Part shown: piece after piece, positions 1 to 7,997 of the stretch
Position numbering within the stretch: the stretch's first letter is position 1
Layout: every line of letters starts with the position of its first letter
From: Lachnospiraceae bacterium
GTDB taxonomy: Bacteria > Bacillota > Clostridia > Lachnospirales > Lachnospiraceae
Length of the DNA stretch: 23,435 bases
Assembly (NCBI GenBank): GCA_900770785.1
Contig: CAAGLJ010000112.1
Location: forward strand, 1 to 23,435
Direction: 5' to 3'
The notes under the pieces: generated by a model
Databases searched by the model: none
Told to the model about the DNA's origin: nothing
Seen by the model: only the letters and a program-made list of their open reading frames with translations
Made by a program: the position numbers and the translations under genes

Positions 1-20
1 ACACGACGCTCTTCCGATCT
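1..20. other. Illumina TruSeq adapter remnant (left end)
   Basis: The first 20 bases match the 3' end of the Illumina TruSeq Read 1 adapter. They are library sequence rather than genome. The ung reading frame begins directly after them at base 21, so the gene is cut by the contig end. Confidence 0.96.
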
Positions 21-464
21 GAGCAAAAGGATATTCCGCCTTCTTTACAGAACATATATAAGGAACTGAATTCTGATTTGGGATGCTATATTCCCAATAA
101 TGGTTATTTGAAAAAATGGGCAGATCAGGGAGTATTGCTCTTAAATACAGTTTTAACCGTACGGGCGCATCAGGCTAATTCTCATCAGGGACATGGATGG
201 GAGCAGTTTACGGATGCAGTAATCAGAGCGGTAAATGAATTGGACAGACCAGTGGTTTTCCTTTTGTGGGGAAGGCCAGCACAGAATAAAGCAGCAATGC
301 TGACCAATAAAAAGCATCTTATATTAAAAGCACCTCACCCCAGTCCGCTGTCAGCATACCGGGGGTTCTTTGGCTGTAGACATTTCAGCCAGACAAATTC
401 CTTTCTGGAAAGACATGGAGCCAGCCCTGTAGACTGGCAAATAGAAAATATTTCATCATGTTGA
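21..464 (+). CDS. ung: Uracil-DNA glycosylase, C-terminal part (5' truncated)
   Basis: Family 1 uracil-DNA glycosylase removes uracil from DNA as the first step of base excision repair. The reading frame is open from the adapter junction at base 21, with no start codon in the window. About 147 residues are present, against roughly 220-230 for a complete Ung, so the N-terminal third with the catalytic GQDPYH motif is missing. The visible part carries the diagnostic blocks GVLLLNTVLTVR and FLLWG, the HPSPLSA DNA-intercalating loop and the GFFGCRHF block, all in the expected order. The ATG at 78 is an internal methionine, not the start. Truncation is an effect of the contig end. The family call is very secure. 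Confidence 0.95.
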   Translation, partial: EQKDIPPSLQNIYKELNSDLGCYIPNNGYLKKWADQGVLLLNTVLTVRAHQANSHQGHGWEQFTDAVIRAVNELDRPVVFLLWGRPAQNKAAMLTNKKHLILKAPHPSPLSAYRGFFGCRHFSQTNSFLERHGASPVDWQIENISSC

Positions 465-604
465 TTTTATCCTTTTTCGGCTATACATATCTGGCCTTTC
501 TTACATCCAGGAGATATATCTCAGGCTAAAAGCCGGATATTCTCCGGATTGTCACAGTATTCCTTAAAATCACGTATTACAAAAGATAACAGGTACAAAA
601 GCTT

Positions 605-2902
605 ATGAAAAAACAAATAAAAAGAGTGTGCTTTATTATTTACGCAGCAATAAGTATTGGAGTCATAAGTATAATGAGCTTCAATATTCATGCCAGCGAG
701 CAAAAAGAGACGGGAATGGTACTGAGAGTCGGATTTGATGACGAGGGGTATTTTATGCAGGGGGCCACAGAAGGAGTACCCAAATCCGGCTATGGATACG
801 AATATTTACAGCAGATAGCATATTATGGGGGCTGGGAATATGAATATGTATATGCTTCCTTTTCCCAACAGATGGAAATGCTGGAAAAGGGGGAGATTGA
901 CCTTATGGTTAATGTCTCCTATACAGAAGAGCGTGCAGAAAAGATAAATTATTCAGCTAATATTATGGGGGAGGAAACCTACTATATCTGTGTGAAAGAT
1001 GATTCAGATATTTTGGCAGATGATCCATCTACACTGAAAGGGAAGAAGGTAGGTGTCACCAAAGGAACCTATCAGCTGCAAATGCTTCGGGAATGGGTTG
1101 ATGAAAAAGGAATTGACTGCATGATTTATGAAACAGACAGTGACGAGGAAGAGGCCGGAATGGATGCATTAGTCACTATAGACATGCATATTCCACAGGG
1201 ATGGATGCCGATTATGGAACTTGGTTCTTCCCAATATTATTTTGGACTGTCAAAGGCAAAACCGGAGCTTTTGTACCCCTTTAATGAGGCACATCAGTCT
1301 TTACTGGAAGTAAGGCCTTACTATGCGAAGGAGCTTCATACCAAATATTCGGGGGAAACTGTTTTTGCTGAAAAACTCACTCCGAAAGAGGAAACGTGGA
1401 TAGAAAATAATTCTATAATCAAGCTGGGATATTATAAGGACTATATGCCGTTTTGCGGAAAAAAAGAAGATAATGGGCTGACGGGATTTTTGGGGAATGT
1501 TGTTGAGTGTATGCGGGAGGACCTGGCCGACTATAACATAGAAATAGAGTGTATTGATTTTTCTTCCAGGCGTGAAATGGAGGAGGCCATTTCGCGGGGG
1601 GAAATTCAGTTAATGTTTCCGGCTTACGAAAATTATTGGATGGCAGAAGAAAAAGGATATATGTTGACCAATAGCCTGATAAATTCAAATATTCTGGTGA
1701 TTTATAAAGCAATTCTCCAGACATCAGCCTTTGATACCATTGCAGTAGCCAGGGAAGCCCCCCTACAGGAGCTATATATAGCAGACAACTATCCTGACGC
1801 AGAACTTGTATATTATGATACAATTCTGGAATGTATGCGTGCAGTTGAAAATGGTAAAGTCGGATGCACGATGATAAATGAGCAGGTGGCAGTGAGCATT
1901 TTTGAAAGAGACAGAAGCCTTCGGAAATTAAATTTTTACAGTACACAAAAGGATGCAGGACTCTGCTTCGCGGTGCAGAAGAAAAACTCTGCCTTACTTT
2001 CTATCATCAACAGGGAGATAAAACTTTTGCCCAATGATCTATATGAAAATGCCATCAGTGAGTATTATTTTGAACAGAGCAGGGATGATTATAAAGAGTA
2101 TATAAAGCAGATTAGCCTTCTGGCAGTCTTTATTTTTCTGATTGTATTATTTGGGATAGGAACATACTTGGAAAAATGGGAAAAGAAGAAGAGTGAAGAG
2201 AATAAAAAAAGAATAATGGCTGAAATTTCACATGACATGCGAACACCATGTACTGTAGTAAACGGTTATTTGAAAGCACTGCAAAGTGGGCTGATACCGG
2301 AAGAGGAAAAAGAAAAATACATAAAAATAATACAGGGAAAAACAGAAGAAATCCTGGAACTGCTGAATACTTTTCATGAGTATAACCTGGTTGAGCATCC
2401 AGATTTACCGCTGAATCTGAAAAAAGGAAATATATGTGCAATTATACAACAGTATCTGGCAAGGAGATATGGGGAGCTGGAGCTGGCAGAGATTAAATTG
2501 GAGGTGGACATTCCAGAAGAGGGTATTTACTGCAATATAGATGAAAAAATGTTTAATAGAGTGCTTAATAATATTGTCAATAATGTGCTGAAATATAATC
2601 CGCCTAAAACAACGATATACGTCGCCATAAAGCGGATTGGGGACAAAGTACGAATTATACTTGCGGATGATGGGATAGGGCTAAGACGAGAAGTAAAGGA
2701 AGCATTGTTTACTCCGTTTTCGGGTGGAATGAGAGCAGAAAAAGAGAATGGGACTCAGGGTTCAGGACTGGGACTGGCCATTGTCCATAGAATAATTGTA
2801 GCCCATGAAGGTACTATAATACTGGGACAGAGTCCTGATACGAAATACAGAACAAAGTATGAGATAAAACTTCCGGTCATAGGAGAAAGGAATAAAAAAT
2901 AA
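605..2902 (+). CDS. Sensor histidine kinase with two extracellular solute-binding domains
   Basis: This 765-aa membrane sensor kinase phosphorylates the response regulator encoded one base downstream. A signal-anchor segment (about residues 7-25) is followed by two periplasmic solute-binding-protein family 3 domains (about 35-250 and 265-495), a transmembrane helix (about 503-523) and the kinase core. The core shows the H-box SHDMRTP with phospho-acceptor His543, an N-box NNIVNNVLKYN, G1 DDGIGL and G2 GSGLGLAIV. There is no HAMP or PAS domain between membrane and kinase. The layout resembles the EvgS/BvgS sensors without their extra receiver and Hpt domains. SBP_bac_3 domains usually bind amino acids or other small polar ligands, but the ligand cannot be read here. 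The start has only a weak upstream site (acagg, 11 bases away); the hydrophobic N-terminus supports it. Confidence 0.9.
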   Translation: MKKQIKRVCFIIYAAISIGVISIMSFNIHASEQKETGMVLRVGFDDEGYFMQGATEGVPKSGYGYEYLQQIAYYGGWEYEYVYASFSQQMEMLEKGEIDLMVNVSYTEERAEKINYSANIMGEETYYICVKDDSDILADDPSTLKGKKVGVTKGTYQLQMLREWVDEKGIDCMIYETDSDEEEAGMDALVTIDMHIPQGWMPIMELGSSQYYFGLSKAKPELLYPFNEAHQSLLEVRPYYAKELHTKYSGETVFAEKLTPKEETWIENNSIIKLGYYKDYMPFCGKKEDNGLTGFLGNVVECMREDLADYNIEIECIDFSSRREMEEAISRGEIQLMFPAYENYWMAEEKGYMLTNSLINSNILVIYKAILQTSAFDTIAVAREAPLQELYIADNYPDAELVYYDTILECMRAVENGKVGCTMINEQVAVSIFERDRSLRKLNFYSTQKDAGLCFAVQKKNSALLSIINREIKLLPNDLYENAISEYYFEQSRDDYKEYIKQISLLAVFIFLIVLFGIGTYLEKWEKKKSEENKKRIMAEISHDMRTPCTVVNGYLKALQSGLIPEEEKEKYIKIIQGKTEEILELLNTFHEYNLVEHPDLPLNLKKGNICAIIQQYLARRYGELELAEIKLEVDIPEEGIYCNIDEKMFNRVLNNIVNNVLKYNPPKTTIYVAIKRIGDKVRIILADDGIGLRREVKEALFTPFSGGMRAEKENGTQGSGLGLAIVHRIIVAHEGTIILGQSPDTKYRTKYEIKLPVIGERNKK

Positions 2903-2903
2903 A

Positions 2904-3599
2904 ATGGAAAAGTATAAGATTCTGGTTGCAGAGGATGATGAGAATATTGCCAATATAATTAAGCTTTATCTGGAGTCCAGTGATTTTCATGTTTATTTGG
3001 CCTATGATGGGCAAAGGGCACTGGAAATATTTGAGGCTGAACAGATACAGCTTGCAATTTTGGATATTATGCTTCCCAGGCGGGATGGGTATGAACTGAT
3101 AAAAATCTTTCGCCAGAAAAGTGCATTACCTATATTAGTTGTATCAGCAAAGGATCAGGGGGCTGACAAGATTCTGGGGCTGAGTATGGGGGCAGATGAC
3201 TATCTGATCAAGCCCTTTGATCCATTGGAACTGGTGGCCAGAGTACAGGCGAAGCTTAAACTGGTGGAAAGAATACGGTCTGTCCATACGGATAAAAGTG
3301 AAGAACTGTGTATAGGGGATATCTGTATGGATTTAAAAAGCATGACCGTAACAAATCGGGGGGCAGCGGTGGAATTAACCGCTATAGAGTTTAAAATACT
3401 GGCTGTGCTGATGAGATATCCAAGACAGGTTTTTACCAGAATGCAGCTATATGAAAGTATTTATGGAGAATGCTATGATGGTGAAGAAAAAACCATAATG
3501 GTACATATATACCACATAAGAGAAAAGCTGGGACATAAATCTGATGATTCCAGGTATATTCAAACGGTTCGGGGAATAGGATACCGCTTTGAAAACTGA
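2904..3599 (+). CDS. OmpR/PhoB-family response regulator
   Basis: This 231-aa DNA-binding response regulator is the partner of the preceding kinase; the two genes are separated by one base and are almost certainly co-transcribed. The receiver domain (residues about 4-118) has the acidic pair Asp11/Asp12, phospho-acceptor Asp54 in AILDIMLP, the switch residue Ser81 and Lys103 in the IKPFDP motif. The C-terminal winged helix (about 135-230) has the family pattern ELTAIEFKIL, the recognition-helix region KTIMVHIYHIREKL and the ending TVRGIGYRFE. It resembles VanR-type regulators in Firmicutes. The targets are unknown. The adjacent chemoreceptor gene is a natural candidate, but that is inference. 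The 164 bases after it hold no clear terminator. Confidence 0.95.
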   Translation: MEKYKILVAEDDENIANIIKLYLESSDFHVYLAYDGQRALEIFEAEQIQLAILDIMLPRRDGYELIKIFRQKSALPILVVSAKDQGADKILGLSMGADDYLIKPFDPLELVARVQAKLKLVERIRSVHTDKSEELCIGDICMDLKSMTVTNRGAAVELTAIEFKILAVLMRYPRQVFTRMQLYESIYGECYDGEEKTIMVHIYHIREKLGHKSDDSRYIQTVRGIGYRFEN

Positions 3600-3706
3600 G
3601 CAGAGTAGAGATAATACTGACCATCTTTCCTGATACATTTACTGCCGGGACTTCTTTTACAAATTCCTTGAAATGAAGAGTAATTTTGCGAAAACTTAAG
3701 CTGGCA

Positions 3707-3735
3707 TAAAGCAAAATTTAAGATAAGGCTGATAT
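3707..3735 (+). promoter_or_regulatory. Possible sigma-D (flagellar/chemotaxis) promoter
   Basis: GCTGATAT at 3728-3735 is one base away from the sigma-D (sigma-28) -10 consensus GCCGATAT, and a TAAA lies at 3707-3710 upstream. The spacer is 17 bases, a little longer than the usual 14-16, which lowers confidence. The site is directly in front of a chemoreceptor gene, a typical sigma-D target in Firmicutes. Confidence 0.4.
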
Positions 3736-3763
3736 ATTAGCATAAAAATGTCTATGGCAGATA

Positions 3764-5512
3764 ATGAAAGATGAGGAATGGTGGAAAATGGTGAAGCGTT
3801 TATCAAGTGAAGGAAGAAGTAAATCTATTGTCCAGAAGCTGGATGAGGTAAAGAAACTGACATTAATGTTGATGGTTATTCTGGGAGCGGTATCGTTACT
3901 TGGACTTTGGAGGCTTAATAACCAAATGAAGATACTTGAATCAAAGAGTTTGACCAATACGCAATATGTATGGGAAATAAGAAGAAATCTGATTTCACAG
4001 GAAAGATATATTCTGTCGGCATTGGTGGAGTGGGAGGACAGTAAGATTGCTGCATACTTAGAAGAACTGAACGCAGATGAAAAACGGACAGAGGATTTAA
4101 TGAGGCTATATGGGGAAAACTACCGTATAGACAAAGCTATGTACGAAGATTTGCAGAATAAGATTGAAGAACTTAAGGGCTATAGAAGTAAAGTGATAGA
4201 TTTATTAAAACAGAATACAGAGTCTGCAAAGCAGGAAGCTTTCGAGCTGTATGAAGAACAGGACAAACCATTAGTTGACGAGATGGCAGAGCTTTTTGGG
4301 AAGATATCCAGTACACAGATAGCTCTTGCGGGGGAACAGAACAGAATGGGAGTAATCATCTTTGGACTGGCAGTTGCTTTGGTGATTTTGTGTGTGATTA
4401 TTGCAACGACGGTATTCAGAAAAAAGAATGATGAAATGATGAAGAGCATTATCGAACCATTGACAGAAATTGAAAAAGCGGCAGCTGCCTTGTCTCAGGG
4501 AGACTTCAGCGTTGAAATAGAATATGAGAGTGAGGATGAATTTGGAAAAGTATGTAAGAGTATGCAGGAGAGCTTTAATACTCTTAAGAAAATAATCCTT
4601 GAGATAAAAGAGTGTTTTCAGAAGTGGGGAGAAGGCAACCTGACGGTACATCCCTCCATGACCTTTCCGGGAGAACTGAGAAATATAGAGCTTTACGAAG
4701 AAGAACTTATTTGTAAATTAAATGAAGCATTTACAGAAATCAGAAGCAGTGCGGAAATCATCAGTGCAGGGAGCCAGCAATTCAGCAGTGCTTCCCAGGA
4801 TCTGGCAGAGGGAGCTACACAGCAGACCCAGGTAATGCAAACTGTGGCTGCCGGCTTTTCAGAGATAGCAGGACAGATACAGGATACCTCTAAGGAAGCG
4901 GAACAGGCGGACAAGCTGGTTAAAAAGACCAGTGATATTACACAGAAAAGCCAGAAAAAAATGAGGGAAATGCTGCATGCCATGGAGAATATTACTGAGA
5001 TAACTGAATCCATGAGCAGAATTATTGAACTGATTGACGGGATAGCATCACAGACCAATTTGCTGGCATTGAATGCAGCAATAGAAGCAGCTCGGGCAGG
5101 AGAAGCGGGAAGAGGATTTTCTGTGGTAGCCGAACAGGTAAAGGTGCTGTCGCAGCAAACTTCGGATTCAGCTAAAGAAACGTCTGCATTGATTGAGCAG
5201 TCTCGAAAAACGGTAGAAAACGGAAACGAAATTGCTAAAACAACGAATGAGGCATTAGGAGAAATAGCAGATTATATTGAACAGGTTTTAACTGTAGTAG
5301 ATACCATTTCTAAAGTGGCACAAAGCGAGGCAGAAGCTGCTGTGGGTATTTCAAAGGATTTGGATGTAATATCGGGAGTTGCGCAGGCAAACTCCGCGAC
5401 CAGCGAGGAAATAGCTGCCTCCAGCGAGGAACTGGCAGCCCAGGCCCAGACGCTGGATGCCCAGACTCAGCAGTTTCAAATCGGTCAGCACAGCGTCTCA
5501 AGGGCAGTTTGA
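3764..5512 (+). CDS. Methyl-accepting chemotaxis protein
   Basis: This transmembrane chemoreceptor signals to a CheA/CheW array. Residues about 31-50 form TM1, about 51-195 a mostly helical extracellular sensor of the four-helix-bundle type, and about 196-218 TM2. A HAMP domain follows (about 225-278, EPLTEIEKAAAAL to DEFGKV), then a long coiled-coil signalling domain. The hairpin tip is well conserved (about 424-455, including SQTNLLALNAAIEAARAGE and GFSVVAEQVK). Glutamine- and glutamate-rich helices on both sides are likely methylation regions. There is no C-terminal CheR-tether pentapeptide. The ATG at 3788 (eight codons in) has a better ribosome site (GAGG at 3773-3776) than 3764 and may be the true start. 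A possible sigma-D promoter precedes it. The ligand is unknown. Confidence 0.93.
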   Translation: MKDEEWWKMVKRLSSEGRSKSIVQKLDEVKKLTLMLMVILGAVSLLGLWRLNNQMKILESKSLTNTQYVWEIRRNLISQERYILSALVEWEDSKIAAYLEELNADEKRTEDLMRLYGENYRIDKAMYEDLQNKIEELKGYRSKVIDLLKQNTESAKQEAFELYEEQDKPLVDEMAELFGKISSTQIALAGEQNRMGVIIFGLAVALVILCVIIATTVFRKKNDEMMKSIIEPLTEIEKAAAALSQGDFSVEIEYESEDEFGKVCKSMQESFNTLKKIILEIKECFQKWGEGNLTVHPSMTFPGELRNIELYEEELICKLNEAFTEIRSSAEIISAGSQQFSSASQDLAEGATQQTQVMQTVAAGFSEIAGQIQDTSKEAEQADKLVKKTSDITQKSQKKMREMLHAMENITEITESMSRIIELIDGIASQTNLLALNAAIEAARAGEAGRGFSVVAEQVKVLSQQTSDSAKETSALIEQSRKTVENGNEIAKTTNEALGEIADYIEQVLTVVDTISKVAQSEAEAAVGISKDLDVISGVAQANSATSEEIAASSEELAAQAQTLDAQTQQFQIGQHSVSRAV

Positions 5513-5583
5513 AAATTTTAAATCAGCTGAAACAGAGCGCATAAAAGCAGGGTGCAGGAAAGGAAAAGGGAGTTTATAGAAAG

Positions 5584-6078
5584 ATGAGAGAAGAAATGGG
5601 ACTAAGAGAGGCCAAGAGCCAGTTAACCGTGATGAAGGAGGCAGAGGAGAATCATAATGCAGCCAAAAAATCGCTGGAGCAAATATTATCTCAGGTTTAC
5701 TGGATGGAGGTTAAAATAGCCAATAACAGGGAGAATTTTGGAAAGGATACGCTGCAGAAGCTCAGAAGTATACAGGAAAGGGTATTGCTATTATCAAATA
5801 CCTATGGAGAACAATCTACCCTAATTGGAGAAATAAATGTATTGTTTAATGATTTTTCTCATACCTATGGAGAAGGAGGAAAAGAGGAGTGTGGTGAGGA
5901 GATATGTGCTGGAAGACTGCGACAGAAGATTTACCAATGTATGAATTTGGGAGAAAATATTCTGGGAATACAGAGCGGCCTTATTCAGGACATGAGAAAA
6001 TTAAAGGCTTCACTGGATCAGGGAAGGCGAAAAAGAAAAAACTGGAAAGGTACTTATTCTTCCCTGTTCGGAGGATAG
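5584..6078 (+). CDS. Hypothetical helical protein downstream of the chemoreceptor
   Basis: I do not recognise this 164-aa protein. It has no signal peptide or membrane segment. It is rich in Glu, Lys, Gln and Leu, with heptad-like spacing over about residues 5-85 and 110-150, suggesting an all-helical, possibly coiled-coil cytoplasmic protein. The C-terminus is strongly basic (GRRKRKNWK). A plausible ribosome site (GGAAAAGGGAG, 5558-5571) precedes the ATG. It lies 71 bases after the chemoreceptor with no terminator between them, and a very strong terminator follows, so the two are probably one transcript. A role in receptor function or assembly is only a guess from position. Confidence 0.65.
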   Translation: MREEMGLREAKSQLTVMKEAEENHNAAKKSLEQILSQVYWMEVKIANNRENFGKDTLQKLRSIQERVLLLSNTYGEQSTLIGEINVLFNDFSHTYGEGGKEECGEEICAGRLRQKIYQCMNLGENILGIQSGLIQDMRKLKASLDQGRRKRKNWKGTYSSLFGG

Positions 6079-6094
6079 GATTAATAAAGGCAAT

Positions 6095-6145
6095 AAAAAT
6101 CACACAAATCCCCAAAACTATGTTTTGGGGATTTGTGTGATTTTT
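6095..6145 (+). terminator. Perfect 24-bp hairpin terminator
   Basis: Bases 6095-6118 and 6122-6145 are exact reverse complements with a 3-base loop (TAT). The left arm starts with five A and the right arm ends with five T, so it can terminate transcription from either strand. It closes the chemoreceptor transcript and insulates the regulator-ddh-lysA operon. Confidence 0.9.
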
Positions 6146-6197
6146 ACGCTATAAAGCTGAATATAGTTGCTTAATCGAAAACTTTGTAAATTTATAC

Positions 6198-6254
6198 TTG
6201 ACAGGGGGAAAGGATAGAGGTAAGCTAAAATAGTAGTACTAAAAAAAACTACTA
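6198..6254 (+). promoter_or_regulatory. Promoter region with palindromic operator candidate
   Basis: A perfect -35 (TTGACA, 6198-6203) is followed 17 bases later by a poor -10 (TAAGCT, 6221-6226); TAAAAT at 6226-6231 is an alternative. Straight after it lies a symmetric element: TAGTA-G-TACTA at 6231-6241, and a wider inverted repeat TAGTAGT (6231-6237) / ACTACTA (6248-6254). It ends 17 bases before the start of a TrmB-family regulator gene. A strong -35 with a poor -10 and a start-site palindrome fit a regulated, probably autoregulated promoter. That the regulator binds here is inferred. Confidence 0.6.
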
Positions 6255-6271
6255 ATATTTTCAGGGGAAAT

Positions 6272-6997
6272 ATGGAAAAAACAGATGTTATCGAAAAGCT
6301 GATGCATTTTCATCTCAGCCGGCAGGAAGCAGTAGTATATCTATGCCTTATGGAGAAGGGAAAGCTGACCGGGTATGAAGCCAGTAAGCTGACCGGAATT
6401 TCCCGTTCAAATGTATATGGGGCACTCAGCGCTCTTGCGGATAAGGGGGCTGCCATGATCCTTGAGTCGGGTACGCCAACCTACTATGAGGCTGTAGAGC
6501 CAAAAGAATTTATGGCAAATCAATTAAGACGGCTTGAAGCAGATAAGGAATATCTGCTTACACATATGCCTAAAATGAGTCGAAATAAAGAGGGATATCT
6601 TACTATACAGGGAGCAGAAAATATTAAGGATAAGGCCTATAACATGATTTCCGGCTGTGAAATGAGGCTTTATCTTGCGGCCTCAAAGGAAATTGTGGAG
6701 CAGCTTAAGCCGGTGCTTCAGGAGGCAGGAAAAAGAGGGCTTAAGGTGGTAATCATCAGTGACGGAGATTACAGCAGGCTGGCTACTTATTTTTATATGG
6801 ACAAGTCTGATAAGGATCAGCTCAGACTGATTACAGATTCTACCTATGTATTAACCGGGGAGCTGACGGGAAGCAGCACAGATACCTGCCTGTATTCAGG
6901 ACAGGAAAATCTGGTTACGATAATGAAGGAGGCTCTTCGTAATAAAATAAAACTATTAGAAATAGAAGGAATGAAGAAGGAGAGGAAAAATGATTAG
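6272..6997 (+). CDS. TrmB-family transcriptional regulator
   Basis: This 241-aa protein has an N-terminal winged helix-turn-helix of the TrmB type (residues about 5-75, including LTGYEASKLTGISRSNVYGAL), a short helical linker and a C-terminal ligand-sensing-like domain (about 110-230). It is the first gene of the operon and overlaps ddh by 8 bases, so translation is coupled. The ribosome site AGGGG at 6263-6267 is close (4 bases). TrmB proteins are best known as sugar-responsive regulators in archaea, and bacterial members are poorly characterised. The gene order suggests control of diaminopimelate/lysine genes and of its own promoter. The effector is unknown. Confidence 0.88.
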   Translation: MEKTDVIEKLMHFHLSRQEAVVYLCLMEKGKLTGYEASKLTGISRSNVYGALSALADKGAAMILESGTPTYYEAVEPKEFMANQLRRLEADKEYLLTHMPKMSRNKEGYLTIQGAENIKDKAYNMISGCEMRLYLAASKEIVEQLKPVLQEAGKRGLKVVIISDGDYSRLATYFYMDKSDKDQLRLITDSTYVLTGELTGSSTDTCLYSGQENLVTIMKEALRNKIKLLEIEGMKKERKND

Positions 6998-7973
6998 AAT
7001 TGGTATTTTAGGCTATGGAAATTTAGGAAGGGGTGTGGAAAGTGCTATTACACAGAATTCGGATATGGAGCTGGCAGCGGTATTTACCAGAAGAGATCCG
7101 GAAGGCTTATCCATTTCCACTCCCGGTGTTCCGGTTCTGGGAATCGGGGAATTGGAGAATATGCAGGATAAGATTGACGTTTTGATTCTTTGTGGAGGAA
7201 GTGCAACGGATTTACCCGTTCAGACACCTGAATACGCAAGGCTCTATAACGTAGTAGACAGTTTTGATACTCATGCGAAAATCCCAGAGCATTTTGCCAG
7301 TGTACAGGAAGCCGCGGCAGCAGGACAAAAAACAGCACTGATTTCCGTAGGCTGGGATCCGGGAATGTTCTCCCTTAACCGTTTATACGGAAACGTGATT
7401 TTGCCGGAAGGAAAGGACTATACCTTCTGGGGCAAGGGAGTCAGCCAGGGCCATTCAGATGCTATCCGCAGGGTAGAAGGAGTAAAGGACGCAAAGCAGT
7501 ATACTATTCCTGTAGAGTCTGCATTGGAGGCAGTAAGAAGCGGAAACAATCCACAGCTTACGACAAGAGAAAAGCATACGAGAGAATGCTATGTTGTCCC
7601 TAAGGAAGGGGCAGATTTGCAAAAAATTGAATCGGAAATAAAGAATATGCCAAACTATTTTGCTGACTATGATACTACGGTTCATTTTATTAGTGAGGAA
7701 GAGCTGAAGAAAAACCATAGTTCTATTCCTCATGGCGGGTTCGTGCTGCGTACAGGTGTAACCGGAATGAACAGAGAGAATAAACACTTAATCGAGTATC
7801 AGTTAAAGCTGGATTCTAACCCTGAATTTACCTCTTCCGTTTTAATCGCCTATGCAAGAGCGGCATACCGGATGAATAAGGAAGGAATGTATGGCTGTAA
7901 AACCGTATTTGATGTTGCACCTGCTTATCTTAGTCCCTTATCGGGAGAGGAATTAAGAAAGAATCTTCTGTAA
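6990..7973 (+). CDS. ddh: meso-Diaminopimelate dehydrogenase
   Basis: This enzyme (EC 1.4.1.16 family) makes meso-diaminopimelate from tetrahydrodipicolinate, ammonia and NADPH in one step, bypassing the acylated intermediates of lysine and peptidoglycan synthesis. Its 327 aa match the family length. The N-terminal Rossmann motif is GILGYGNLGRG (residues about 5-15), and conserved Ddh blocks follow: VVDSFDTHAKIPEHF, SVGWDPGMFS, FWGKGVSQGHSDAIRR and HGGFVLRTG. The start overlaps the end of the regulator gene (ATG at 6990), with AGGAG a few bases upstream. lysA follows after 24 bases. The call is secure. Confidence 0.96.
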   Translation: MIRIGILGYGNLGRGVESAITQNSDMELAAVFTRRDPEGLSISTPGVPVLGIGELENMQDKIDVLILCGGSATDLPVQTPEYARLYNVVDSFDTHAKIPEHFASVQEAAAAGQKTALISVGWDPGMFSLNRLYGNVILPEGKDYTFWGKGVSQGHSDAIRRVEGVKDAKQYTIPVESALEAVRSGNNPQLTTREKHTRECYVVPKEGADLQKIESEIKNMPNYFADYDTTVHFISEEELKKNHSSIPHGGFVLRTGVTGMNRENKHLIEYQLKLDSNPEFTSSVLIAYARAAYRMNKEGMYGCKTVFDVAPAYLSPLSGEELRKNLL

Positions 7974-7997
7974 AACCATAAGCACTAGGAGGAAACG

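Noticed and set aside
532..546. Small hairpin CCGGA/TCCGG between ung and the kinase gene
   Set aside because: Only five pairs and no following T-run, so not enough to call a terminator.
605..3599. Vancomycin-type VanS/VanR pair
   Set aside because: The regulator resembles VanR only at family level, and the kinase has solute-binding sensor domains that VanS lacks; no van ligase genes are present.
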